NCBI GenBank assembly: GCA_910585075.1
Contig: CAJUED010000007.1
Span: forward strand, 37,207-101,206
Origin: an uncultured Lachnospiraceae bacterium
Lineage (GTDB): Bacteria; Bacillota; Clostridia; Lachnospirales; Lachnospiraceae
Length of the DNA: 64,000 nucleotides
Direction: 5' to 3'
Shown here: in pieces, positions 7,691 to 15,056 of the stretch
Position numbering within the stretch: position 1 is the first letter of the stretch
How the letters are laid out: each line of letters starts with the position of its first letter
Position numbers and translations under genes: made by a program
Notes under the pieces: generated by a model
Seen by the model: only the letters and a program-made list of their open reading frames with translations
Databases searched by the model: none
Told to the model about the DNA's origin: nothing

Positions 7691-9444
7691 TGTCCGTCTC
7701 CTTCCCGGGTTCCTGTCTCGTCCCCCTCCGAAACTCCCGCTTTATCTCCTGCGCCGTCTGAGCCGTTTTCATTCTCCGTACCAGCTTCGTCTTCTATGCC
7801 ATCTGCGCCGCTCTCCCCACGAGAGGCATTTGCCGCGCCGCTTTCCCCATTTCTTTCCGAATCAGCTTCCGTATCGGCCTCCGTCTCCGTATCGCTGCTG
7901 CCGCCCCGGGTCTTCCTGCGCAGCTCCGAAATTTCTTCCAAATCCGCATCCACCGTATCCTGTCCATCTGTCTGTGTCTGTGTCTCTCCCATCTCCTGTG
8001 TTATGCCTTCCGCCTTAGCCCTGTCAGAAATTTTTCCTTCCATGGCGCAGGAAAGGGAAAGGCTGTACCACTCCTTATCATAATCATATCCCGTATAATT
8101 CACCGTATGGAAAAGGCCGCTGTTTTGCAGCTTTAAAATATAATCGGGCACATCTATGACTGCCTGACTGTTAGCCTTGAAAGTAAGGACTCCTGTAGAA
8201 GCGTCATAGCCCGTAATCCTGCAGGATATCCCCGAACCTCCTGCATTCTCAATCTGGCGGAGGATATCGCTGGAGAGCTCCGGATAAACGGAAAGGTTCT
8301 GGTCCGTCAGCTCCACCGCTCCGATGGCCCCTTCTATGTCAGCTAGTTCTTCTTCCAGCGCCAGAGCCTTGCCATACTGCTCTCTGACACTGTCCGACGC
8401 TATCCAGTTTTCCTTTTTCTCTATCTCCCTTAGCGCCCTATAGTTTAAAATGCTGGCGCCGCCTACCGGAATCAGACAGGCAATCAATACCATGATGGGT
8501 ACAATCAGATGTTTGGCTATGCCCTGATGCTTTTCTCCCTTTTCAAAGAATTTCTTGTTGGCCCGGTACAGGTCAATGCGCTTTTCCCCTTTGCCCTTCT
8601 TTATCATGGCGCCGATACAGGGAATCCAGTCGGCCGCCTGCTCCCCACCGGGCATGAAAATTCTTCCGTCCACCGGCATAGGCTGTGCTTTCAGGTTCAG
8701 GTTCTCAAGGCCTTCTATGCTCACCTCAAAGTCCACTGCCGGACAGCCCACATAATAAACGTCCGTGATAGGCGTCTCCCGCTTTTCCGCTGTGTAGAAC
8801 TGCAAGATACCTGAAATACTCCGCACGATTTCCGTACCAAAGTCCAAGGTTCCCGGCTCGCTGAACAGCCGGTTTCTTCCGGAATAAAGGTATTCTCCCT
8901 CTTGACACAGGACGCTGGTCATGCTTCCTTCCTCAAAGAAAAGGTAAATGGCTGTTTTGTTCCAAAAGCTGTCAAGCTGCTGTAAAATATGTAAATACCC
9001 TTCCATGGGCACGGTCATGCCGCCAATCTCAATGCCCGCCTCCTTGCAGATGGTTCTGAAACTTTCAAGCTGTTCCGCATCCGCGCCACCAACGCAGATA
9101 TCCACGCCGCTTTTCTTACCGGCGGAGACAATAGAATAGTCCGCCACCTCATTCCTGAAACTGTCCGCTACCTCCTTGGCCGCCATATCCGCAAGCTGCT
9201 TTCCCTTTGCATATGGAAGCTTTAACACTCTGGCGGAGCACAAACCGGCGGGCAGCACCAGATGGGCCTGTCCGGCTTTCCATTCATTTGGGAGCTCTTT
9301 TAAGGCGTTTTCCCAACGCTCATAAGAGTCGCCCTGGACTTGCAGGCCGATTTTCTTCACCTTGGAAAGGTTGGGATATTTGCCTTCTTTGCCGGTGGCC
9401 GCAAGGATGCAGTCCTCCAAAAAGACTATGATTGTTTGGCTCAT
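7687..9444 (-). CDS. Fused PilM-PilN pilus platform protein
   Basis: A 585-residue protein starting MSQTIIVFLEDCILAATG with GGAGG upstream. Residues 1-285 match an actin-like PilM fold in pattern (LVLPAGLCSARVLKLPY, and LDFGTEIVRSISGILQFY). At about 286-300 the stretch EKRIDLYRANKKFFEKG looks like the PilM-binding N-terminus of PilN. One transmembrane helix follows (about 303-326), then a coiled coil and a ferredoxin-like PilN/GspL periplasmic-type domain to about 470. A 110-residue acidic Ser/Thr/Glu/Gly tail ends the protein. PilM and PilN are normally separate proteins, so this is a natural fusion that would fix the cytoplasmic ring to the membrane platform. Confidence 0.82.
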   Translation of the reverse strand: MSQTIIVFLEDCILAATGKEGKYPNLSKVKKIGLQVQGDSYERWENALKELPNEWKAGQAHLVLPAGLCSARVLKLPYAKGKQLADMAAKEVADSFRNEVADYSIVSAGKKSGVDICVGGADAEQLESFRTICKEAGIEIGGMTVPMEGYLHILQQLDSFWNKTAIYLFFEEGSMTSVLCQEGEYLYSGRNRLFSEPGTLDFGTEIVRSISGILQFYTAEKRETPITDVYYVGCPAVDFEVSIEGLENLNLKAQPMPVDGRIFMPGGEQAADWIPCIGAMIKKGKGEKRIDLYRANKKFFEKGEKHQGIAKHLIVPIMVLIACLIPVGGASILNYRALREIEKKENWIASDSVREQYGKALALEEELADIEGAIGAVELTDQNLSVYPELSSDILRQIENAGGSGISCRITGYDASTGVLTFKANSQAVIDVPDYILKLQNSGLFHTVNYTGYDYDKEWYSLSLSCAMEGKISDRAKAEGITQEMGETQTQTDGQDTVDADLEEISELRRKTRGGSSDTETEADTEADSERNGESGAANASRGESGADGIEDEAGTENENGSDGAGDKAGVSEGDETGTREGDGQ

Positions 9445-9542
9445 GATTTTCCTCCGTAATTTGTTTATGTATTGGCAGCAGACCGCTCCGAGCGAATGCA
9501 AATTCGGTCGTCGCCGCGCTCCCGCTCTATAAAACGCAAAAT

Positions 9543-10739
9543 TTATGCCGACCCCTCAATCGCACTATAGGATTCATAAATAGGCAGCATAACCGCTATG
9601 ATGATAAAGCCTACCACCAGGGCCATCATGCAGATTAAGATGGGCTCCAGTAAAGTTACCAGACGTTTGGTGGCGGCTTCGGCTTCTTCCTCCATGGTCA
9701 CCGCTATGGAATCCAGCATGGTGTCCAGGCGGCCGCTTTCCTCACCTACCATGATGGTGCTGGAGAGCTTGCGCAGGAAACCGTCTACCTCTTTAAGTGC
9801 CTGGGACAGGGGTACGCCGCTGCGTACCATGGACACCACCTTGTCAAACTGCTCCTCTACGTAAAGATTTCCCACCGTGCCTCCGGCTGTCTGTAGTGCC
9901 GCCGCTATGGGCATGCCGCTGGAATAAAGGCTGCTTAAGGTTCTGGAAAAACGGGCGGTGTAAATGACTTTATTTAATTTGCCCGCCACAGGTATATGTA
10001 CTTTAATGTAATCAATGGTTCTGCGCACCTTGTAGATTTTTCCAACAATCCGCAGGATAACTGCCACAAGGAAAATAGCCAGCAGGGCCACGTACCATTG
10101 GTGTACAAGGAAGTCCGAGGCCGCCATCAGGATTTCCGTCACAACGGGAAGGCTTTCCATCTGGTCAAAGAGCTCCTGAAACTGAGGCAGGATGAAGGTG
10201 ACAATCAAAATGACCACCATCACGCACATGACCAGCAATACAATGGGGTAGGTCATGGCCGACTGCACCTGCTGTCTTAAGCGGTTTTCCCTTTCATAGT
10301 GAAGGGAAAGGCGGTTCATGACAGCGTCGATATTTCCGGTGCCCTCCCCGGAGCGAATCATGCCCAGCATCAGCTCGGGAAAGCACTGTCTGGCTTCCAT
10401 GGACTCAGACAGGCTCAGGCCCTTTTTCAGATCCGAAAGAATTTCCAGATAAAGGGCGCGGGTTACAGGGGCGAGGCCTTCTTCCTCCGCAATGATTTCC
10501 AGTGCCCGCACAATACTCACACCGGAGGCAAGGAGGGTTGAAAGCTCCTTGGAAAAATCGGAAAGCTGGCGGGCGGAAAGCTTTCTGTGCTTTTTGACGG
10601 CGGCGGTATCCTTGGACTCAATCAGGTACAGGCCCTGGTCTTTCAGCATCTGCTGAAGGACGGACTCGTTGGCCGCTTCTATACTGCCGCGCTTTACTTC
10701 GCCTTCCATACTTTTGGCTGTGTAGCGGAAATTTGCCAT
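9543..10739 (-). CDS. pilC: Type IV pilus platform protein PilC (GspF family)
   Basis: A 398-residue polytopic inner-membrane platform protein that couples the PilB and PilT ATPases to pilin insertion. It opens MANFRYTAKSMEGEVKRGSI, the usual start. Two repeated GspF domains are visible, each with an internal GxPLxxAL-like signature (LSTLLASGVSIVRALEIIAE near 72-91; LYSSGMPIAAALQTAGG near 273). Membrane helices lie near 164-190, 214-236 and 367-390. AAAGGAG lies upstream of the start. Length matches the family. Flanking genes place it in the pilus operon. Confidence 0.95.
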   Translation of the reverse strand: MANFRYTAKSMEGEVKRGSIEAANESVLQQMLKDQGLYLIESKDTAAVKKHRKLSARQLSDFSKELSTLLASGVSIVRALEIIAEEEGLAPVTRALYLEILSDLKKGLSLSESMEARQCFPELMLGMIRSGEGTGNIDAVMNRLSLHYERENRLRQQVQSAMTYPIVLLVMCVMVVILIVTFILPQFQELFDQMESLPVVTEILMAASDFLVHQWYVALLAIFLVAVILRIVGKIYKVRRTIDYIKVHIPVAGKLNKVIYTARFSRTLSSLYSSGMPIAAALQTAGGTVGNLYVEEQFDKVVSMVRSGVPLSQALKEVDGFLRKLSSTIMVGEESGRLDTMLDSIAVTMEEEAEAATKRLVTLLEPILICMMALVVGFIIIAVMLPIYESYSAIEGSA

Positions 10740-10768
10740 TTATGTAAACTCCTTTCGTGAGGATTTTT

Positions 10769-11551
10769 CTATAGTAATGAGAGATACCAGCCTGCTATGG
10801 AATCGCCGTAAAAGACGGCGGCCCCAAGGCCTATTGCCAGAAATGGGCCGAAGGCAAAGTGATCCTTACGGTTTAGCTTATGGACGGCCAGCATAGACAG
10901 GGCGTAAAAACTGCCTGTGAGTAAGCCCAAAAACATAGCTACCAGGATGCCGCGCCAGCCTAAGAAAAAACCACTTGCGGCCATCAGTTTGATATCTCCT
11001 CCGCCGAAAGCTCCCTCTATCACAAGGGCTATCAGGAGCATTGGCGCCGACACTACGACTGCGCCAATCAGACGGTCTGTTATGGTATGTTCCGGAAAAA
11101 GCCACAGGGCGGCGATTCCCAGAAGGATAATGCATATATGAAAACGATTATAAATAATCCTTGTATCCCAATCAATCAGTGCAACAATCATCAAGACGCC
11201 CAGATAAAGAAAGGCGATAAGCCCCCGCAGGGACAAAAGCCCGGACGACCCGTATCCAAAAAAGGCGCCACTGCATACAAAGGCCAGACCTCCTGCAAGC
11301 TCTACCACAAAATATCGGGCCGATATCTTTTTGCCGCATCCACGGCACTTTCTTCCCTGTATCAGGTAACTGACACAGGGAATCAATTCCCCGGCCGTTA
11401 AGGTTCTGCCGCAGTGGGGACAGTGACTGCGCCCCTTCACCACACTCTCCCCTAAAGGGAGGCGGCAGGCCACCACGTTGAAAAAACTAAATACACAGGC
11501 TCCCATGGCAAAACGCAACAGCCACAGGATGCCGCTGAAAACTACAATCAT
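10769..11551 (-). CDS. pilD: Type IV prepilin peptidase (A24 family)
   Basis: A 260-residue integral membrane aspartic protease that cleaves and may N-methylate prepilins. The cytoplasmic zinc domain shows two CxxC pairs (CPHCGRTLTAGE and CRGCGKK, about residues 44-75). The catalytic aspartates are in LIDWDTRIIYNRFH (about 126-139) and in the FGGGDIKLMA motif (about 187-196). At least six hydrophobic helices follow the usual pattern. It would process the prepilins encoded upstream, all of which have a Gly before the hydrophobic segment. Start supported by GGGAG five bases upstream. Confidence 0.95.
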   Translation of the reverse strand: MIVVFSGILWLLRFAMGACVFSFFNVVACRLPLGESVVKGRSHCPHCGRTLTAGELIPCVSYLIQGRKCRGCGKKISARYFVVELAGGLAFVCSGAFFGYGSSGLLSLRGLIAFLYLGVLMIVALIDWDTRIIYNRFHICIILLGIAALWLFPEHTITDRLIGAVVVSAPMLLIALVIEGAFGGGDIKLMAASGFFLGWRGILVAMFLGLLTGSFYALSMLAVHKLNRKDHFAFGPFLAIGLGAAVFYGDSIAGWYLSLL

Positions 11552-11636
11552 TTTTTACTCCCTGCATATCACAGGCCGCGCCTGCGATACTGGTTAAATT
11601 TCCGTACCGCTTCCTTACAGGGGCACACACCCTGTT

Positions 11637-12104
11637 TCAGTATACGGCACTACTTTCTGTCTGAATATAGGTCTGTTGATAATACACTTCGTAGACAAGC
11701 GGTTCCTTGGAGTAGCTTACGGTAAAGTCCCCCTCCTGATAAAGGAAACGCAAAACCTCATACCCGCTCTCGTCCGTCTGCAACACCCAAAAATCTCCAG
11801 GCACCTTACTGTCCACAATCACCTTCCGCCAAACCTCCTCGGTGACGCCCCCGATTTGGGAAGCGTCACTAAAAGGGGCGCCTGCGGCGTAGGCCTCCGT
11901 GGAGGCCACTTGTAGGGCCATGCGCAGAGACTTGGCATTGCCAAGCGCCACTTGAGCATCCGCACGGCGCATGATGGCTAGGGTGCTTGGGATGGCCGCT
12001 GTTACAATTGCCAGAATAAGAACCATGAGAGACAGGATACGAATAAGACCCTCTCGCTTTGATTTATCAATATAATTTTGATTATTTGACAATACATTTA
12101 GCAT
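11637..12104 (-). CDS. Pilin-like minor protein lacking the canonical cleavage motif
   Basis: A 155-residue protein with one hydrophobic N-terminal helix (LSLMVLILAIVTAAIPSTLA) after a short charged leader ending KREG. Unlike the other pilins here it has no FTLVE; the sequence after Gly is LIRILS, so the conserved Glu at mature position 5 is absent. The post-helix region (ALGNAKSLRMALQVASTEAYA) resembles the pilin alpha-1 extension. Position directly after the major pilin suggests a minor pilin or assembly factor; loss of Glu5 is known for tip-located GspK/PilX-type pilins. Assignment is by context and architecture. Confidence 0.65.
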   Translation of the reverse strand: MLNVLSNNQNYIDKSKREGLIRILSLMVLILAIVTAAIPSTLAIMRRADAQVALGNAKSLRMALQVASTEAYAAGAPFSDASQIGGVTEEVWRKVIVDSKVPGDFWVLQTDESGYEVLRFLYQEGDFTVSYSKEPLVYEVYYQQTYIQTESSAVY

Positions 12105-12128
12105 ATGAATTCCTTAATAATCAATAGT

Positions 12129-12551
12129 TTAAGGGCCTGCTGGTGTTACTTTTGAAGGACCATCATATGAACCTGCTCCCTTATATGTGCATGTCCAATT
12201 ATCTCTTACATATACCAAATTGGTAATTTTTCCTCCTGTTACAGTTACAGTAATTGAAGTTGGCGTTGGGATATCTGCCAATTCAACTATTATTTTACCA
12301 GTATCAGCTTCCAAATTTGTTTTAATTGAAGCATCAGGTGTAGCAGTCGCATATTCCTCATCCGCTATTGTTTGTGCTGCCATCACCGCCTGTCTAGTTT
12401 CTGCCAAAATCTGTCTCTCCTTCGCCTTATCAATATACCCCGTCAAAGCCGGAATCAACAGTGCTGCCAGAATCGCCAGAATAACCAACACAACAATCAG
12501 TTCCACTAAAGTAAATCCTTTTTTCCTGTTCTTTTTCAGTTTGTTTAACAT
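12129..12551 (-). CDS. Major type IV pilin (prepilin)
   Basis: A 140-residue prepilin with a short leader MLNKLKKNRKKG, cleavage before FTLVELIVVLVILAILAALL, Glu at mature position 5 and Pro at about 22. This is the shortest and most classical pilin of the cluster, so I infer it is the major subunit. The C-terminal head is rich in Thr/Val and lacks an obvious disulfide pair (one Cys in WTCTYKG). A strong AAGGAG lies 8 bases before the ATG. The gene is visibly more AT-rich than its neighbours and is preceded by a 284-bp gap, room for its own promoter or mRNA processing to raise expression. Confidence 0.88.
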   Translation of the reverse strand: MLNKLKKNRKKGFTLVELIVVLVILAILAALLIPALTGYIDKAKERQILAETRQAVMAAQTIADEEYATATPDASIKTNLEADTGKIIVELADIPTPTSITVTVTGGKITNLVYVRDNWTCTYKGAGSYDGPSKVTPAGP

Positions 12552-12835
12552 TCTTTCTTCTCCTTTTTAGATATCCCCGGAGTTCTTCCATCTCCGTGGA
12601 CGGACGGTTAAAGGTTCCCCCTCATCCGCAAAAATAGTAACATTTCTGTAACGCTGCCTTTCTTTTAACCGGCAACCCGTGTGCCAAAGCCCCTAAATCC
12701 GGCTTCCAATCCCCGGCCAGCTCCAAGCAGCATTCACATTTATCTATAAATGCATTATCTGAACATAACAACCCAAACAAACTCCCCCGTCCAAATCGTC
12801 ATATCCAAACCACACTTATATTCTCAATCGGCCAT
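12552..12835 (-). promoter_or_regulatory. Leader region of the major pilin gene
   Basis: A 284-bp non-coding gap in an otherwise tightly packed operon. Near the pilin start there is an imperfect dyad (CCCCGGAG ... CTCCGTGG, about 12575-12600). No clear -35/-10 pair can be named with confidence. The gap probably holds an internal promoter or processing site that allows extra pilin synthesis; this is inference from position. Confidence 0.35.
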
Positions 12836-13573
12836 TCACCCATCTATCGCCGTCACACCTTTCTTACACACCACCGCATACCGAAAATCCAGCACCACTT
12901 CCTCGGAGGCCACCAAGTGTTCCTCCTCCCTGTCCTCGTGATTATAAAGAGTCAGTTTCGCATTCAAATATGTAATCTGGCTCCCATCAGCTGCCCCAGC
13001 CGGGTCCGGGTAGGAAAATTCCACCTTCAGATAATTTCCCATATAGTACCCGTCCGTAAAAATCTTTGCCACAGCCCGGGCAATCTGTTCTCCGCCATCA
13101 TTTGTATATTCGTACTGCTTACTCGACGCGTTGTAGCTGTAATGTCTTGCCAGTAGACGTCCCTTCTCCACTTTCTCGGCGGTATCAATCCTCACGCCGT
13201 TCAGCATAACATCCATTTGTGGAGAACCGTCCGCCGTAATCAATGCGGCGTACCCTTCCGGGGTTATAAATTCCAGCGCATATCCGCTTTCCGCCCCTGC
13301 TGTGCCTGCAATGTTTTCCGAGTCCGCATAAATTTTTACATAATCCGCAGCTTCCCCCGCCATATCCCGCAGCTGTTGGGCCGTGTTGTCCAAAATCACC
13401 TGGGCGTATTGGAGCTTTTGCATCCGAAGGAAGATTTTCGCGGCGGGGCTCAATATTCCCACAATCATGCCCATGATAATGGTCATTAGCAGCATGGTGA
13501 CCACCAGTTCCACTAAAGTAGTGCCCGAACGGCTTTTTATCTTGCATATAAATTTTCTTCTCAAGGTTTTCAA
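12836..13573 (-). CDS. PilW-like minor prepilin
   Basis: A 245-residue prepilin. The leader MKTLRRKFICKIKSRSG is followed by TTLVELVVTMLLMTIIMGM, retaining Glu5 after the Gly cleavage position. The later segment LQYAQVILDNTAQQLRDMAG is typical of PilW/GspJ-type pilins. The start is a TTG overlapping the PilV-like stop (TTGA), with AGGAGG upstream, so the two are coupled. Minor pilins of this set prime pilus assembly and sit at the tip in well-studied systems; the same is inferred here. Confidence 0.85.
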   Translation of the reverse strand: MKTLRRKFICKIKSRSGTTLVELVVTMLLMTIIMGMIVGILSPAAKIFLRMQKLQYAQVILDNTAQQLRDMAGEAADYVKIYADSENIAGTAGAESGYALEFITPEGYAALITADGSPQMDVMLNGVRIDTAEKVEKGRLLARHYSYNASSKQYEYTNDGGEQIARAVAKIFTDGYYMGNYLKVEFSYPDPAGAADGSQITYLNAKLTLYNHEDREEEHLVASEEVVLDFRYAVVCKKGVTAIDG

Positions 13574-14046
13574 GGGCCACCTCCTGTACCGGTCGGGCCA
13601 TAAAGGTAAAAGTCCATGCTTTGGCTGTTTCCTTCCCCGTCCTGATAGCTCACTGCCTTTTTACCCAGAGGAACCTGAATTTGAAAAACCTGATTTCCTT
13701 CCGTCTGTCCATCCGCCGAAGTGGCGTTAAAGCCCACGGAAACATTCCCGTTTGAGGTTATGCTGTCATTTTCCCGAAGCCCTCTGAAAACTTCCGCATT
13801 TCTGGCTCTTAGCTGGCTGCTTTTGTGCTGGGCATTGGTACAAAAGGATATAGCGCCCTGCATGACCGCCACCATCAGAAGGAAAAGCACCGCGCAGACC
13901 ATCACTTCCACCAGCGTTTCCCCTGCATCTGCCCGGGATTTTGGGCCTTTCAGGCGTTCCTTTGCTTTGCTCCATGGGCTTCTTACCGTACCGCTGTCGC
14001 ATCTGCGGTCTTTGCCGGTTCCGATGACTTTTTCTAAAATCCTCAT
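13570..14046 (-). CDS. PilV-like minor prepilin
   Basis: A 158-residue prepilin with an unusually long, basic 42-residue leader ending SRADAG, then ETLVEVMVCAVLFLLMVAVM. Glu5 is present (ETLVE). The head has few features beyond GNVSVGFNATSADGQ. Its start overlaps the upstream PilX-like stop (ATGA) and its stop overlaps the PilW-like start, so the three minor pilins form a coupled set X-V-W, the usual order for priming complexes. Confidence 0.82.
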   Translation of the reverse strand: MRILEKVIGTGKDRRCDSGTVRSPWSKAKERLKGPKSRADAGETLVEVMVCAVLFLLMVAVMQGAISFCTNAQHKSSQLRARNAEVFRGLRENDSITSNGNVSVGFNATSADGQTEGNQVFQIQVPLGKKAVSYQDGEGNSQSMDFYLYGPTGTGGGP

Positions 14047-14909
14047 CCGCCGCCCTCCCCTTCCTCTGTGCCTGCGGCTATCTCCTCCGCAATGGTCTTT
14101 TTATAAGAGCAGCTTTTCAGCTTGGACAGGCTCGGTGTTATCTCATAATTAATGGTCGCTCCATCGGGCGTATACTCCCCACCCAAAGCCTTATACCATT
14201 TGCCCTCATCATTCTTCCAAATTATCTTTTCCTCTCCCACGCTGAACTGTACCGCCTCATCCTGATATTTCACTCTCGGGTCATAAGAGGTTGCGTAATT
14301 GTAGGTCATTCCTTTGTATTCCGCCACCACCTCCACATGAAAGGTATAACGGGAAATGTCCGCCATCACATAATTAATAGGATTGGCCGCCGTGCCTCCG
14401 CTGCCTGCATCCGACTCCCAGCCGGTAGGAAGGCTGCCCGTCAGCACACTGCCGCCCTGATCGCTTTCCTTGTACAAAATAATCGTAATCTTTCCATAAT
14501 TATCTCCCACAGCGCCAGCCGCGCCGGCGTCCATCCTGTAGTAAAATTTACTGATATCCGGATATTCCGGGTTGTATTCCATATATTCGGCGCTCTCTAT
14601 AAATTTACAGGCAAATTTGTAAAAGCTGTCAGCGTAAGCCGAATCTGTCTCCAAAACCTTTAAATCCGTTTCATTACTATAACGGTTCAGCTCCTCGTCC
14701 AGCACCCCGGCAAAGCTCCTTGCCAGCTGGTAGCATCTCTCCTGCTCCAACTGTCTGTTGGCCCGAGCCATCAAAAGGCTCCCGGTGTACACCATGGCGA
14801 GGGCAAAGGCCACCAGAAACGCCGACACGCAAACAACCACGATAAGAGAAGCTCCCGCATCCGCTTTGATTCGATTCATCCGCATTTTCCTGCGTTTTTG
14901 GTGAAGCAT
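14043..14909 (-). CDS. PilX-like minor pilin
   Basis: A 288-residue membrane-anchored protein. The start at 14909 (AAGGAGG upstream) gives a basic leader ending IKADAG followed by ASLIVVVCVSAFLVAFALAM. Glu5 is absent, as in PilX/GspK-type proteins. The following segment ANRQLEQERCYQLARSFAGVLDEELNRY resembles the PilX helix. The head (about residues 70-270) has no recognised domain. It directly follows the giant prepilin gene. Confidence 0.75.
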   Translation of the reverse strand: MLHQKRRKMRMNRIKADAGASLIVVVCVSAFLVAFALAMVYTGSLLMARANRQLEQERCYQLARSFAGVLDEELNRYSNETDLKVLETDSAYADSFYKFACKFIESAEYMEYNPEYPDISKFYYRMDAGAAGAVGDNYGKITIILYKESDQGGSVLTGSLPTGWESDAGSGGTAANPINYVMADISRYTFHVEVVAEYKGMTYNYATSYDPRVKYQDEAVQFSVGEEKIIWKNDEGKWYKALGGEYTPDGATINYEITPSLSKLKSCSYKKTIAEEIAAGTEEGEGGG

Positions 14910-14949
14910 ATTGCCCTCCTTTCCGGTCATACTCTTTATAGCAGTTCAC

Positions 14950-15025
14950 TTTCTGAAAATACTTTCCCTGAAAAATATTTTTCCTGAAAGTATTTTTTTG
15001 AAAATATTTTTCTGTAATCCTTCTT
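14950..15025 (-). repeat. Imperfect short tandem repeats upstream of the PilX-like gene
   Basis: Within the 147-bp gap after the giant prepilin gene, units like CTGAAAATACTTT, CTGAAAAATATTTTT and CTGAAAGTATTTTTTTGAAA repeat four to five times. Several are self-complementary (AAAAATATTTTT). They may reduce read-through or tune expression of the downstream pilins; function unknown. Confidence 0.5.
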
Positions 15026-15056
15026 CTGAAAGGACTCATTTAGAAAATAGATTTTC

